A stretch of DNA of 64,000 nt from Subtercola frigoramans (GCF_016907385.1 NZ_JAFBBU010000001.1:1736001-1800000), one strand, 5' to 3'; positions 1 to 8,844 are shown, counted from the first letter of the stretch. Translations and numbers: made by a program. Notes: generated by a model not told the origin, from the letters alone.

Positions 1-609
1 TCGAGCATCATGCCCGGCAAGGTCAACCCGGTCATCCCCGAGGTGATCAACCAGATCGCGTTCTCGGTCGCCGGGGCCGACGTCACCGTCACCATGGCCG
101 CTGAAGGTGGCCAACTGCAGCTGAACGCCTTCGAGCCCGTCATCGCCCACTCGCTCCTGCAGAGCATCTCGTGGATGACCGCCGGTTGCACCACGCTGCG
201 AGTGAACTGCATCGACGGCATCTCGGCCAACCTCGACCGGCTCGACCGGCTCGTCTCCACCTCGGTGGGGGTCGTGACTGCCCTGACTCCCTACATCGGC
301 TACTCGGCGTCGTCTGCCCTGGCGAAGGCGGCCCTGCTGACGGGGCGCAACATTGCCGACCTGGTCGTCGAGGCGAACCTCATGACCAGGGAACGCGTGA
401 CGAAACTCCTTTCTCCTGCGCGCCTGTCGGGTCTCGAGACGATCACCTCGGCGATTCCCGTCATTTCTGCCGATGCAGAAGCCCTGAGTGATGCCGCGCA
501 GACGGGTGCGGTTCAGGCGGCAGTGACGAACGCAGGGGCTTCAGCGGGGGATTCGGTCAGCGATCGCCAGGTGCGTGTCGACGCAGCAGGGTTGCCCGCT
601 CGCGAATAG
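1..609 (+). CDS. aspA: Aspartate ammonia-lyase, C-terminal part (5' end outside window)
   Basis: Deaminates L-aspartate to fumarate and ammonia in the cytosol. The fragment (about 202 residues) opens inside the flexible active-site loop, reading SSIMPGKVNP, which carries the catalytic serine of the aspartase/fumarase superfamily. The loop continues with VIPE, the form typical of aspartases; class II fumarases usually have NPTQ there. That is the main reason for calling aspartase rather than fumarase. The last ~30 residues, after the conserved helix ending LSPARLSGLE, look like a variable tail. The reading frame is open at base 1, so the internal ATG at base 10 is not a start. The 3' end overlaps the convergent YihY gene by 53 bases. 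Confidence 0.85.
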   Translation, partial: SSIMPGKVNPVIPEVINQIAFSVAGADVTVTMAAEGGQLQLNAFEPVIAHSLLQSISWMTAGCTTLRVNCIDGISANLDRLDRLVSTSVGVVTALTPYIGYSASSALAKAALLTGRNIADLVVEANLMTRERVTKLLSPARLSGLETITSAIPVISADAEALSDAAQTGAVQAAVTNAGASAGDSVSDRQVRVDAAGLPARE

Positions 610-1594
610 CGCGGCCGTCCCTCAGGTCTCGGTCGAGCCGGCGGGCCAGAATGAGGTTTCGCCGGTTGTCCCGCAGCGGGAGCTGAATGGATTCCTCTGC
701 TTCGATGCCACGAAGCAATTGCCGGGCGCGCGTCAGTTCTGCGTCGACTTCGGCGCCGACCACCAGAACGAGGTTCGAGAGGAAGAGCCAGATCAGGGTG
801 ATGATCGCCCCGCCGAGCAGCCCGTAGAAGCGGTCGTAGCCAGAGAATCCGGTGATGTAGATCGAATACCCGATGGTCATGGCCGCAAGGCCCACGATTG
901 CGAAGCTTGCACCGACAGTGAGCCATCGCACACGCGGCCGTTTCAGATTGGGTGTGTCGTAATAGAGAACCATCACCGTGAACACGGCCAGCAACACCAG
1001 CAGAGGCCATTTCGCGATGCTCCAGAGGTCGACGGCCACAAGCGGCCATCCCAGCGTGGAGACAAGAGTGAGTGCCGCGTCGGGGGTGACGACCACGATC
1101 ACGCCGAGCGCACCCAGGAGCACGATGAGCGCGAGCGATTCGACCAGCATCAGCAGCCTGAGCTTGACGAACCGGCGACCCTCGTGCACGTCGTAGATGG
1201 CGTTCACGGCCCGCCCGAACGCCGTCGCATAACTCGCACCGGCCCACAGCGTGAGCGAGAGCCCGATCACCAGCGCCACAACGGGGTTCGGGATGCGCGT
1301 GAACTGCGTCAGGGCGAGTCTGGTCGATTCGACGCTCCCTTTCGGAATGTAGCTGTCGAGCACGGTGAGAATGACCCGCACGGCGTCTCCCTGCGGGTCG
1401 AGCAGGCCGACGATCGAAACGAGAGCAAGCGTCGCGGGGAAGAGCGCGAGCGTGGAGAAGAACGTGAGGGCGGCGCCGGAGTCGAGCCCGCGGTGAATGA
1501 AGAAGCCGTGGTAGGCCCGGCGCAGAGCATAGCGAACGGCCGTACGATCGAGGTGCCGGTGCTCGGCTGTCGCTCCTCGTTCACTTTCGGTCAC
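557..1594 (-). CDS. YihY/BrkB-family inner membrane protein
   Basis: 345-residue integral membrane protein of the YihY/virulence factor BrkB family, once misnamed RNase BN. After a cytosolic N-terminus there are about six hydrophobic segments: around ALTFFSTLALFPATLALVSI, then VVALVIGLSLTLWAGAS, LIVLLGALGVIVVV, LLVLLAVFTVMVLYY, FAIVGLAAMTIGYSIYI and LGGAIITLIWLFLSNLVLVV. The conserved family pattern GYD(R)FYGLLGG-IITLIWL is present. The tail is charged and cytosolic. Biochemical role is unsettled for the family. It stands alone and runs toward the aspartase gene, overlapping its 3' end by 53 bases. Confidence 0.85.
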   Translation of the reverse strand: MTESERGATAEHRHLDRTAVRYALRRAYHGFFIHRGLDSGAALTFFSTLALFPATLALVSIVGLLDPQGDAVRVILTVLDSYIPKGSVESTRLALTQFTRIPNPVVALVIGLSLTLWAGASYATAFGRAVNAIYDVHEGRRFVKLRLLMLVESLALIVLLGALGVIVVVTPDAALTLVSTLGWPLVAVDLWSIAKWPLLVLLAVFTVMVLYYDTPNLKRPRVRWLTVGASFAIVGLAAMTIGYSIYITGFSGYDRFYGLLGGAIITLIWLFLSNLVLVVGAEVDAELTRARQLLRGIEAEESIQLPLRDNRRNLILARRLDRDLRDGRAIRERATLLRRHAPGDR

Positions 1595-1676
1595 TCATCA
1601 ACTGTATGGGGCGTGAACCAGTGGTCGGGTGTGCCACTACGGTTCGGCTCGGGCCCGGCAGCCCTACCATGGTGGC

Positions 1677-3050
1677 ATGGCACCACAGACAATGGAGTTT
1701 CTCGCTCGGCTTCGGGGTGCGCTCGGCACAGCCGTTTCGACAGCCCCGAACGAGCTGGCGGATGCACGCACAGACCGTTCCGGGTATCTCTCTCCGGGCG
1801 TTCCGGTCGCCATCGTCACGGCACGATCGATCGACGACGTCCAGGTCGCCCTGCGGCTCGCGTCGGAGTTCCTGATCCCCATCGTTCCGAGAGGCGCCGG
1901 CAGCGGGCTGGCGGGCGGGGCCACGGCGACCGAGGGGGCGCTGGTGATCTCCACCACCGCCATGAACAGGATTCTCGAGATCTCGTTGGCCGATGAGCTG
2001 GCCGTCGTCGAACCCGGGGTCCTGAACCAGCAGCTGAGCGACCAGGTGCTGGACGACGGCTACATCTTCTCCCCCGACCCTGCAAGCAAGGCCATCTCGA
2101 CCATAGGAGGGAACATCGCCACCAACGCCGGCGGACTCCTCTGCGCGAAGTACGGTGTGACCCGGGATGCGGTACTCGGGCTGAAGGTGGTACTCGCAGA
2201 CGGCCGTCTGATCTCGACCGGTCATCGCAGTGTCAAGGGTGTGACCGGGCTAGACCTGACTGCCCTGCTCACGGGTTCGGAGGGCACCCTCGGAATCATC
2301 GTTGAGGCGACCGTGCGACTCCGGCCGATTCCGGCGGGTGTGAGCGTGACGATCGGCACCTTCTTCGAATCAGTGACGGCTGCCGCAGCCGCCTCTGCAG
2401 CGATCACCGCGACCCGGCTGAAACCCGCCGTCATGGAGCTGATGGATGCCGAATCACTGCTCGCCGTCGACGCGCTGAACGGCACCGACCTTCGCAGCCG
2501 GGGAGCTGCCTACCTTCTCATCCAGACCGACGGCCCGGCCGCAGCAGACGAAGCCAACCACATCGTCGCCCTGACGCGCCTGCTCGGCGGTCAGTCTGAA
2601 CTGTCGACCGACCCCACAGAGGGTGAACGACTCCTCGCCATCAGGCGGAGTTTTCACCCTGCCCTCGAGGCCCGCGGCTCCGTGCTCATCGAGGACGTCT
2701 GTGTTCCCCGCTCGGCACTTGCAGCCATGTTCGCTGAGATCGAGCTGATCGGTCTGCGCCACGGATTGCGCATTGCGACGATTGCCCACGCCGGAGACGG
2801 CAATCTCCACCCGAACTTCGTTCTCGAACCGGGCGTCAGTGTTGTGCCGGACGCGGTGTGGCTGGCGGCAGGAGAACTCTTCGAAGCGGCCCTGAACCTC
2901 GGCGGCACGCTGACAGGCGAACACGGCGTCGGGGTCCTGAAGAGACGCTGGCTCGGGGCAGAGCTCGGTTCTGACAGCTACGAACTGCAGCGGCAGATCA
3001 AGGCCGTCTTCGACCCTCTCGGAATCATGAATCCCGGAAAGGTGTTCTGA
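1677..3050 (+). CDS. FAD-binding oxidase, glycolate/D-lactate oxidase GlcD type
   Basis: Flavin-dependent oxidation of a 2-hydroxy acid (glycolate, D-lactate or similar). The N-terminal PCMH-type FAD domain shows PRGAGSGLAGGA and GNIATNAGG. The C-terminal oxidase domain shows HAGDGNLHPNF and the near-terminal GTLTGEHGVGVLKR, both characteristic of the GlcD/DLD family. Length 457 residues is normal. An in-frame ATG exists 48 bases upstream, but homology starts around MAPQTMEF, so the ATG at 1677 is preferred; no strong Shine-Dalgarno precedes either. It sits alone, divergent from the YihY gene. Substrate cannot be told from sequence. Confidence 0.88.
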   Translation: MAPQTMEFLARLRGALGTAVSTAPNELADARTDRSGYLSPGVPVAIVTARSIDDVQVALRLASEFLIPIVPRGAGSGLAGGATATEGALVISTTAMNRILEISLADELAVVEPGVLNQQLSDQVLDDGYIFSPDPASKAISTIGGNIATNAGGLLCAKYGVTRDAVLGLKVVLADGRLISTGHRSVKGVTGLDLTALLTGSEGTLGIIVEATVRLRPIPAGVSVTIGTFFESVTAAAAASAAITATRLKPAVMELMDAESLLAVDALNGTDLRSRGAAYLLIQTDGPAAADEANHIVALTRLLGGQSELSTDPTEGERLLAIRRSFHPALEARGSVLIEDVCVPRSALAAMFAEIELIGLRHGLRIATIAHAGDGNLHPNFVLEPGVSVVPDAVWLAAGELFEAALNLGGTLTGEHGVGVLKRRWLGAELGSDSYELQRQIKAVFDPLGIMNPGKVF

Positions 3051-3140
3051 GCCCTCGGATCAGGGGCACGCAGCCCACAAGCTGACTGGCAGGGTGACTC
3101 CGTTGACCCATCTCGGGGCGGCCGTGCCCATCCGCCGGGA

Positions 3141-3146
3141 TAGAAT
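3141..3146 (+). promoter_or_regulatory. Candidate -10 box TAGAAT for the HelD/HelR gene
   Basis: TAGAAT fits the actinobacterial -10 consensus TANNNT and lies 30 bases before the chosen GTG start. A convincing -35 at 17-18 bases is not visible; a TTGACC lies too far upstream. I see no rifamycin-associated inverted repeat in the gap 3051-3175. Confidence 0.4.
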
Positions 3147-3175
3147 GGTCTGCCGGATTTTTGAGGGGTACTGAC

Positions 3176-5500
3176 GTGGTTTCATCTGAGCTCGACCTGG
3201 AACGTGAATACGTTTCCCGCCTGTACGAACGACTCGATGAACTGCGAATGGATGCTCGGCGCCAGCTCGAGCGTGTGCACCGCCAAGACGTGGGCGGCAA
3301 TCACCAGAGTCGCTCCGAACGTGATGCCTTCGCGAGAATCTTCGAAGACCGCATCGTCGCCCTGAACGAGGTCGACGAGCGCCTGGCCTTCGGCAGGCTC
3401 GAACTTGCGGCATCAGATGTACCGGCGGACGAGAGCTCCGCCGCAGATCCCGGAGAGACCGACACCGACCGAGATGTCTCCGACGGCTCGGATTCCGTCT
3501 TCCGCTACATCGGGCGCATCGGCCTGCGCGATGAGAACCTGAGGCCGATCCTGCTCGACTGGCGCGTTCCGCAGGCAGGCCCGTTCTACCAGGCGACAGC
3601 AGCGACACCGATGGGAATCCGGGCGCGCAGGCACCTGCTCAGCAAGGGCAGGAAGATCGTCAGGATCGAAGACGAGGTGTTCGACAGCGCAGACCTCAGC
3701 ACAGAGGAGGTCAACGCGCTGCAGGGCGAAGGCGCCCTCATGGCATCGCTCTCGACAGAGCGCACCGGGCGCATGCACGACATCGTCGCCACGATCCAGG
3801 CCGAACAGGATCGCATCATCCGTTCTGATCTGGCCGGCATTCTGGTCGTGCAGGGTGGCCCCGGCACCGGCAAGACGGCCGTGGCCCTGCACCGGGCAGC
3901 GTACCTGCTCTACTCCTTCCGTGACCGTCTGAAGTCGTCTGGTGTGCTCGTCGTCGGGCCGTCGAGGGCGTTCCTGCAGTACATCGAGGCGGTGTTGCCG
4001 AGCCTCGGTGAAACCGGCGTGGTGCTGGCCAGCGTCGGTCAGCTGTACCCAGGCGTCGAGACCAGCATCGAAGACATCGCAGAGGTTGCCGTCGTCAAGG
4101 GTCACACCGAGATGGCCGCACTCATCGACCGTGCCATCAAATCCCGTCAGAAGGTGCCGGCCGAGCCGGTGCAACTCGATGTCAACGGCGAACCGCTGAC
4201 GCTCGAGCCGCACGTGATCGCGAACGCCATCACGCGGGCCAGGGAGAGCCGCAAGCCCTACAACGAGGCTCGCGTGACGTTCGTGAAGACCGCCCTCGCC
4301 GAGCTGACGCGGGCCCTCGCCGCGCAATTGCGTTCGCACGGCAACACCGTCGACGAAGACGACTACGGCATGCTGCGCGAAGACCTCCGATCGGCCTACG
4401 ACGTGAAGGTCGCCCTCAACACTGCGTGGATCCCGCTTTCCCCGCAGAAGCTCCTTCAGGACCTCTACGCCAGGCCGCAGTGGCTCGCCGAACTGGCTCC
4501 GAACTGGAGCCCCGAGAAGCGCGCGCTGCTCAGGCGAGAGCGCGACGCGCCCTTCACCATCTCCGACATTCCCCTGCTCGACGAAGCGGCCGAGCACCTC
4601 GGCGAGCACAGCGAACGCTCCGCGGCCATCGAGCGCGAGGCGAAACAACAACGCAAGAGAGACGTCGAGAACGCCGAGAACGCCATCCGGAACATGGATG
4701 TGGAGGGGCTGGTACGCGCCGAAGACCTGGCCGACAACTTCGCCGAGCAGGCCTCGAGGGGCACCACCGCAGAGCGGGCGGCAGGCGACCGCACCTGGAC
4801 CTATGGGCACATCGTCGTCGACGAGGCGCAGGAACTCTCACCCATGCAGTGGCGCCTCCTCCGCAGGCGCGGCCCGATGCGCTCTTTCACCATTGTCGGC
4901 GACATCGCCCAGGCCAGTGCGGCCGCGGGCGCACGCAGCTGGCAGGAGGCTGTCGCGCCGTTGGTCGGACGCCAGGCCCACGGAGAGGGGTGGCGACTCG
5001 AAGAACTCACGGTGAACTACCGAACCCCCGCCCAGATCGCCGCGGCAGCGCAGCAGATGGCCGAGGAACAGCGACTGCCGGTGACCCGGTCGACCTCCGT
5101 GCGCGAAAGTGAATGGCCGATCGTCGTCATCCGGGCATCCGATGACCGATTCGGCCCCGACCCCACTGCCGCGTTCGCCCATGCCCTGGGTGAGGCGGTC
5201 GCCGCCGACAGGATGATCGACCCTCGTGGCACGATCGGCGTGATCGTCACGCCCGACGGCCTTGCGGGGGCGTACGCCGCACTTGCAGAGGCGCTTCCCG
5301 GCGAGGTCGGCCAAGGCGCTGCCGGACTTCTGCTGCCGGTGACGGTCATGACGCCTCAGGAGGCCAAGGGGCTCGAGTTCGATTCCGTCGTCATCGGCGA
5401 CCGCGAAGCCATTCTGAACCGCCTGCCACGCGGAGCAGGTGCGCTCTATGTGTCGATGACCAGGCCGACGCAGCGCCTGACTTTCGTCGACCGGTTTTGA
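3176..5500 (+). CDS. helR: HelD/HelR-type RNA polymerase recycling ATPase (UvrD-like superfamily 1)
   Basis: 774-residue superfamily-1 helicase-like ATPase. HelD-class proteins bind RNA polymerase, not DNA, and release stalled complexes; actinobacterial HelR members can also displace rifamycins. The N-terminus (about residues 1-65) is a charged coiled-coil arm, as in HelD. Walker A GGPGTGKT is at residues 227-234, the DEAQ Walker B lies near 546, the motif VNYRTPAQIA near 613, and the C-terminal motor motifs include TPQEAKGLEFDSVV and LYVSMTRPTQRL. The GTG at 3176 is chosen because GAGGGG lies 8 bases before it; a TTG 15 bases upstream would destroy that site. The FKBP gene starts 32 bases after its stop. 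Confidence 0.82.
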   Translation: MVSSELDLEREYVSRLYERLDELRMDARRQLERVHRQDVGGNHQSRSERDAFARIFEDRIVALNEVDERLAFGRLELAASDVPADESSAADPGETDTDRDVSDGSDSVFRYIGRIGLRDENLRPILLDWRVPQAGPFYQATAATPMGIRARRHLLSKGRKIVRIEDEVFDSADLSTEEVNALQGEGALMASLSTERTGRMHDIVATIQAEQDRIIRSDLAGILVVQGGPGTGKTAVALHRAAYLLYSFRDRLKSSGVLVVGPSRAFLQYIEAVLPSLGETGVVLASVGQLYPGVETSIEDIAEVAVVKGHTEMAALIDRAIKSRQKVPAEPVQLDVNGEPLTLEPHVIANAITRARESRKPYNEARVTFVKTALAELTRALAAQLRSHGNTVDEDDYGMLREDLRSAYDVKVALNTAWIPLSPQKLLQDLYARPQWLAELAPNWSPEKRALLRRERDAPFTISDIPLLDEAAEHLGEHSERSAAIEREAKQQRKRDVENAENAIRNMDVEGLVRAEDLADNFAEQASRGTTAERAAGDRTWTYGHIVVDEAQELSPMQWRLLRRRGPMRSFTIVGDIAQASAAAGARSWQEAVAPLVGRQAHGEGWRLEELTVNYRTPAQIAAAAQQMAEEQRLPVTRSTSVRESEWPIVVIRASDDRFGPDPTAAFAHALGEAVAADRMIDPRGTIGVIVTPDGLAGAYAALAEALPGEVGQGAAGLLLPVTVMTPQEAKGLEFDSVVIGDREAILNRLPRGAGALYVSMTRPTQRLTFVDRF

Positions 5501-5532
5501 CGTGCGCGTGCCCGACGCGGTTGGATAGAGCC

Positions 5533-5904
5533 ATGACAGATCTCAATTCCAAGCCTGAACTCGACTTCCCCGAGGGCCCTGCCCCCGAAACCCTCGAAAT
5601 CGTGGACATCGTGGTCGGCGACGGCCCCGAGGCCGCAGCCGGTTCGACCGTCGACGTGCACTACCTCGGTGTCGACTACGAATCCGGGGACGAGTTCGAC
5701 TCGTCGTGGAGCCGTGGCACCTCGATCAATTTTCCGCTCCGCCAGCTCATTGCCGGGTGGCAGCAGGGCATTCCCGGCATGAAGGTCGGCGGCCGTCGCA
5801 AGCTGACCGTGCCGCCGCAGCTGGCGTACGGTGCTGCCGGCAGCGGGCACCAGCTCTCCGGTCGCACCCTCATCTTCGTGATCGACCTCCTCGGCGTCAG
5901 CTGA
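5533..5904 (+). CDS. FKBP-type peptidyl-prolyl cis-trans isomerase
   Basis: 123 residues, a single cytosolic FKBP domain catalysing proline isomerisation during folding. Family landmarks run in order: TVDVHYLGVDYESGDEFDSSW, the phrase LIAGWQQGIPGMKVGGRRKL, PPQLAYGAAG and the final strand LIFVIDLLGV. No signal peptide or transmembrane anchor is present. The frame is open upstream to 5497, but that stretch overlaps the HelD/HelR stop and has no homology, so ATG 5533 is used. The gene probably shares a transcript with the upstream ATPase. Confidence 0.9.
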   Translation: MTDLNSKPELDFPEGPAPETLEIVDIVVGDGPEAAAGSTVDVHYLGVDYESGDEFDSSWSRGTSINFPLRQLIAGWQQGIPGMKVGGRRKLTVPPQLAYGAAGSGHQLSGRTLIFVIDLLGVS

Positions 5905-5911
5905 CCAGCGC

Positions 5912-5973
5912 CGCTGGTTGAGTAGCGCCCGCGCCGCTGGTTGAGTAGCAGGCGAAGCCCGCGTATCGAAACC
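5912..5973. repeat. Microbacteriaceae-type intergenic repeat, locus A (one partial, one full copy)
   Basis: Two adjacent copies of CGCTGGTTGAGTAGC; the second continues through GGCGAAGCCC to GCGTATCGAAACC. The same pattern recurs near 25.8, 41.8-41.9 and 63.6-63.7 kb, always between genes and in both orientations. Confidence 0.8.
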
Positions 5974-6018
5974 CAGAACCCGTTGTCCGAGCCATCTGGC
6001 TCAGGGCAGCGGGTTCTG
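5974..6018. terminator. Long hairpin between convergent FKBP and MFS genes
   Basis: Outer arms CAGAACCCG (5974-5982) and CGGGTTCTG (6010-6018) are perfect complements and enclose a second stem, GAGCC-ATCT-GGCTC. There is no T-tract, so it may be a weak bidirectional terminator or an mRNA 3'-end structure. The MFS stop codon (6001-6003) lies inside it. Confidence 0.5.
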
Positions 6019-7413
6019 TGCGTCGTAGCCCCGGAAGCCGGCACTTGCCCTCACGAGCACGGTCACCAGCACCATGATCACGATTCCGCCCAGCAGGGGC
6101 GGGAACCACACCGCCGCCACAGCTGCGAGGACCCCGATGTAGGCGTCGCCGATCCGTGGGCCCCCGGTCACCACGACGGTGAAGACACCCTGGATCCTGC
6201 CGCGCATGCTGTCGGGCACGGCCGACTGGAGAATCGTGGTCCGGAAGATAGCACTCACGTTGTCGGCGGCTCCCGCCCCCGCAAGAAAGACCGCGGCGAG
6301 CACGAGTGCTCCCACATTCGCATCAGTGATGGACTCGGTGATGGAGTGCATGCCGGGTTTCGGAGCGCCCAATGACGTGAAGAGAAGCACAACACCGAAA
6401 GCGGCGATGAAGGCGCCGTAGACCGCAATGGCACGCTGCACCGCACGCCCCTGCCAGCGCACATGCCCGAGGCGGCCGGACATCACGCTGCACAGCAACG
6501 CCCCAATGGCACCCGCCGCCGTCAGGATTCCGACCGTGATGGCGCCGCCGCCGATGAGCACGGCACCGACCGCCGGGAACAGCACCCGTGGCTGGCCGAA
6601 GGTCATCGCGACGATGTCGACGATGAACGACATACGCACGTTCGGGGCGCTCTTCAAGAAGTGGAGCCCATCCGCCACGGCGGAGAATCCCGCGCGGCCG
6701 GTACTGCCCTCCGGCACGATTCTCGGCAGAGAGAAGATGCCCACGAAAGCGGCAACGAAGAGAACTACATCGACGGTGTACGTCCACTGGATGCCGGCGG
6801 TGGCCACCAGGATTCCGGCAAGAGCCGGGCCGACGGTCACCATTGTGCCGATGCTGATCCCGTTGAGGGCAGAAGCTGCCGGCAGCAGTTCCTTGGGCAG
6901 CAGGCGCGGAACGATCGAGGCGCGGGTGGCGCTGATGACGGTAGCAGCCACCGAGATGATGGTGGCGAGAAGATAGAACGGCCAGACCGTGTCGACCTGC
7001 AGCCAGGCGAGCGTGGCAAGGCTCACTGTCGACAACCAGGCAACGATGGCCGAGATGAGAGCCACCCGGCGCCGGTCGAAGGTGTCGGCGAGAACACCAC
7101 CGTAGAGCCCGAAGACGATCATCGGCACGAGTGCGAACACGCCGACCAGCGAGACGGCGAAGGTGGACTGCGTGATGCTGTAGATGTGCAGTCCCACGGC
7201 GACGATCGTCATCTGGCCACCGATGCCTGAGATCGCGCCCCCCACCCAGAGGCGCGCGAAGGCAGGGCTCCGGCGCAAAGGCGTCAGATCGACGAATCGG
7301 CTTCTGCGCGTCAGTGGCTCTGCGCTGTGTACGGAGTCCACCCCACTCGGTTCGTCGCTCCGGAGGGCATCGTCGCGTTGGAGGGGATCATCCAGATCGC
7401 GATTGTCGCTCAC
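6001..7413 (-). CDS. MFS transporter, EntS/enterobactin-exporter-like
   Basis: About 470 residues with roughly twelve membrane segments; a drug or siderophore exporter of the major facilitator superfamily (MFS_3/EntS-like). The first transmembrane helix follows LTPLRRSPAFARLWVGGAIS, and the loop-2 motif is present as GLYGGVLADTFDRRRV. The start is uncertain: no ATG precedes the first helix, and GTG codons at 7413 and 7341 are both possible; 7413 is chosen. An extension to 7566 is open but would run into the promoter of the divergent thioesterase gene. Substrate is not predictable. The stop lies within a long intergenic hairpin. Confidence 0.8.
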   Translation of the reverse strand: MSDNRDLDDPLQRDDALRSDEPSGVDSVHSAEPLTRRSRFVDLTPLRRSPAFARLWVGGAISGIGGQMTIVAVGLHIYSITQSTFAVSLVGVFALVPMIVFGLYGGVLADTFDRRRVALISAIVAWLSTVSLATLAWLQVDTVWPFYLLATIISVAATVISATRASIVPRLLPKELLPAASALNGISIGTMVTVGPALAGILVATAGIQWTYTVDVVLFVAAFVGIFSLPRIVPEGSTGRAGFSAVADGLHFLKSAPNVRMSFIVDIVAMTFGQPRVLFPAVGAVLIGGGAITVGILTAAGAIGALLCSVMSGRLGHVRWQGRAVQRAIAVYGAFIAAFGVVLLFTSLGAPKPGMHSITESITDANVGALVLAAVFLAGAGAADNVSAIFRTTILQSAVPDSMRGRIQGVFTVVVTGGPRIGDAYIGVLAAVAAVWFPPLLGGIVIMVLVTVLVRASAGFRGYDAQNPLP

Positions 7414-7568
7414 GGCGTCACCCGAATCGCAGGAGTATTGGCGCTTGTCACCAAGAGCATTGGAGAGATGTCCGATCGCGAGTTGTACAGAGTGGATAAG
7501 AGATGCCGTGAACACGGGTCGATGGCGATAACCTCCCACCGACCATCCACATTCCCCGAGGAGCATTT

Positions 7569-8069
7569 ATGACTGGATCGCCGACTGAATCCCCGGCCAT
7601 CGACGAAAGTGGGCCCGTGATCGACGGCCAGGTGTCGCGGCACCCAGCACTCACCGGCATGCAGCAGATGCAGGCCCTGATCGCCTCCGGCGTTCAGCCC
7701 CCCATCGGCGAGACCATGGAATTCGCTCTCGAGAGCATCGACGAGGGTCGCGCCGTCTTCTCCGGGCATCCCACCAGCCGCGTGTACAACCCCATCGGTT
7801 CGGTGCACGGTGGGTATGCCGCGGCACTACTCGATTCGGCGTGCGGCTGTGCGGTGCATTCGTTGTTGACCGAGACGCAGGCCTACACCACGCTGGAGCT
7901 GAAGGTCTCGTACCTGCGGCCGATGACCACCGAGACGGGGCCGGTCCGTGCTGAGGCGACGGTCGTCAAGATGGGCGGCAGGGCTGCGTTCGCCGAAGCG
8001 AAGCTGACGGATGCCCGGGGCACCCTGCTCGCAACGGCGACGTCGACGCTCCTGGTCTTCGCCCGCTGA
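7569..8069 (+). CDS. PaaI-family hotdog thioesterase
   Basis: 166 residues. The hotdog core shows the PaaI/YdiI signature: PIGSVHGGYAAALLDSACG on the central helix, then the strand AYTTLELKVSYLRPM. Family members hydrolyse aryl- or acyl-CoA thioesters. The first ~45 residues are an N-terminal extension before the catalytic fold. Start ATG at 7569 has GAGGA five bases upstream. It is divergent from the MFS exporter and is followed by a GC-rich hairpin. Confidence 0.88.
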   Translation: MTGSPTESPAIDESGPVIDGQVSRHPALTGMQQMQALIASGVQPPIGETMEFALESIDEGRAVFSGHPTSRVYNPIGSVHGGYAAALLDSACGCAVHSLLTETQAYTTLELKVSYLRPMTTETGPVRAEATVVKMGGRAAFAEAKLTDARGTLLATATSTLLVFAR

Positions 8070-8073
8070 GTGC

Positions 8074-8098
8074 CGGCACGGCTCGCGAGTCGGTGCCG
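8074..8098. terminator. Hairpin between convergent genes
   Basis: Arms CGGCAC and GTGCCG enclose the palindromic core CTCGCGAG. It sits between the thioesterase stop and the end of the convergent small gene, a suitable place for a bidirectional terminator, but no T-tract follows. Confidence 0.35.
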
Positions 8099-8338
8099 CT
8101 ACTTGGCGTTGTTCCAGTCGTCGGCGCGCTCCACGTACCCGCTGATGATCTCGATGAAATCCGCGGTCGGAACGTGGCTGGGATCGACATCGTACTTCTC
8201 GAGTTCGGCCTGGAGACGCTCGATCTCCTCGTCGATCTCGAGAACGATGATGGCGTTCGTCTGCGCCTGGTCGAGATTGACCAGCATGTCGAGGGCCTTC
8301 TCGATGTCTGCCCGGCCGCCGAATTCGTAATTGCTCAT
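8099..8338 (-). CDS. Small conserved hypothetical protein (79 aa)
   Basis: 79-residue, acidic, soluble protein with no signal peptide or membrane segment. The middle part (about residues 15-50) is a predicted amphipathic helix rich in Glu, Leu and Gln, suggestive of a short coiled coil. I do not recognise a named domain. Start ATG 8338 (MSNYEFGG) is preferred over an upstream ATG at 8398, because the extra 20 residues look non-coding. It is convergent with the thioesterase gene. Confidence 0.65.
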   Translation of the reverse strand: MSNYEFGGRADIEKALDMLVNLDQAQTNAIIVLEIDEEIERLQAELEKYDVDPSHVPTADFIEIISGYVERADDWNNAK

Positions 8339-8525
8339 GGGCCCTGAGTTTAGTGTGTCGCCTCCGAATTTCGAGGGGACTTTCCGCGTCACGGGCATCG
8401 CAGGGCAGCGCCGCGCTCAGAGCAGGAAACTACGGTCGAGAAAGTCATAGCAGGCACATAGCAAGGGCAACGAATTCATGCAGCCTGGAAGGGCAGGCTG
8501 TTCTCCGACGAAGGAGAGCAGGATC

Positions 8526-8804
8526 ATGGATTCCAGAAGGCAAGGCAGGCGTCGGGCAGGCCTCGTAACGGTGGCTGTCGGTGTGACGAGCCTGATCGCA
8601 GCGGGTGCGACGAGTATTGTGCTGTGGGCGGGCGAATCCGTCTCTTCAACAGCGAGTTCCGGCAGCAGCAGTAGCGTCAGTGTGTCTAACACGTCGTCGA
8701 GTTCATCGGTGGGCTCGTCGTCGAGCACCTCCTCTGCCGCATCATCCGGCGGTGTGAGCGCGGGTACCAGCGGTTCGTCCAGTGCCAGCTCGTCGGGCTC
8801 ATAG
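8526..8804 (+). CDS. Short Ser-rich membrane-anchored protein
   Basis: 92 residues: a basic N-terminus (MDSRRQGRRRAG), one hydrophobic segment (about residues 13-33), then a ~55-residue low-complexity tail of Ser, Gly, Thr, Ala and Val. The topology fits a signal anchor with a disordered extracytoplasmic tail, or a secreted peptide. AAGGAGAGC lies just upstream of ATG 8526, supporting real translation; an in-frame ATG at 8478 lacks such a site. No recognisable domain. It precedes rpsO and is separated from it by the rpsO promoter. Confidence 0.6.
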   Translation: MDSRRQGRRRAGLVTVAVGVTSLIAAGATSIVLWAGESVSSTASSGSSSSVSVSNTSSSSSVGSSSSTSSAASSGGVSAGTSGSSSASSSGS

Positions 8805-8838
8805 TCTCCGAACACCTCGATTGAGCCACGAACTCTGC

Positions 8839-8844
8839 TAAACT
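8839..8844 (+). promoter_or_regulatory. Candidate rpsO promoter (-10 TAAACT) and leader
   Basis: TAAACT matches the actinobacterial -10 consensus, 87 bases before the rpsO start. The resulting ~80-base leader (about 8851-8931) is GC-rich and could hold an S15-binding structure, as known in other phyla; I cannot show one here. Confidence 0.4.

Noticed and set aside
1..609. Fumarase class II instead of aspartase
   Set aside because: The loop continues NPVIPE as in aspartases rather than NPTQ as in fumarases; the missing N-terminus leaves slight doubt.
575..1996. 473-codon plus-strand frame across the YihY gene
   Set aside because: Antisense to the YihY gene and out of frame with the oxidase; highly charged, no domain.
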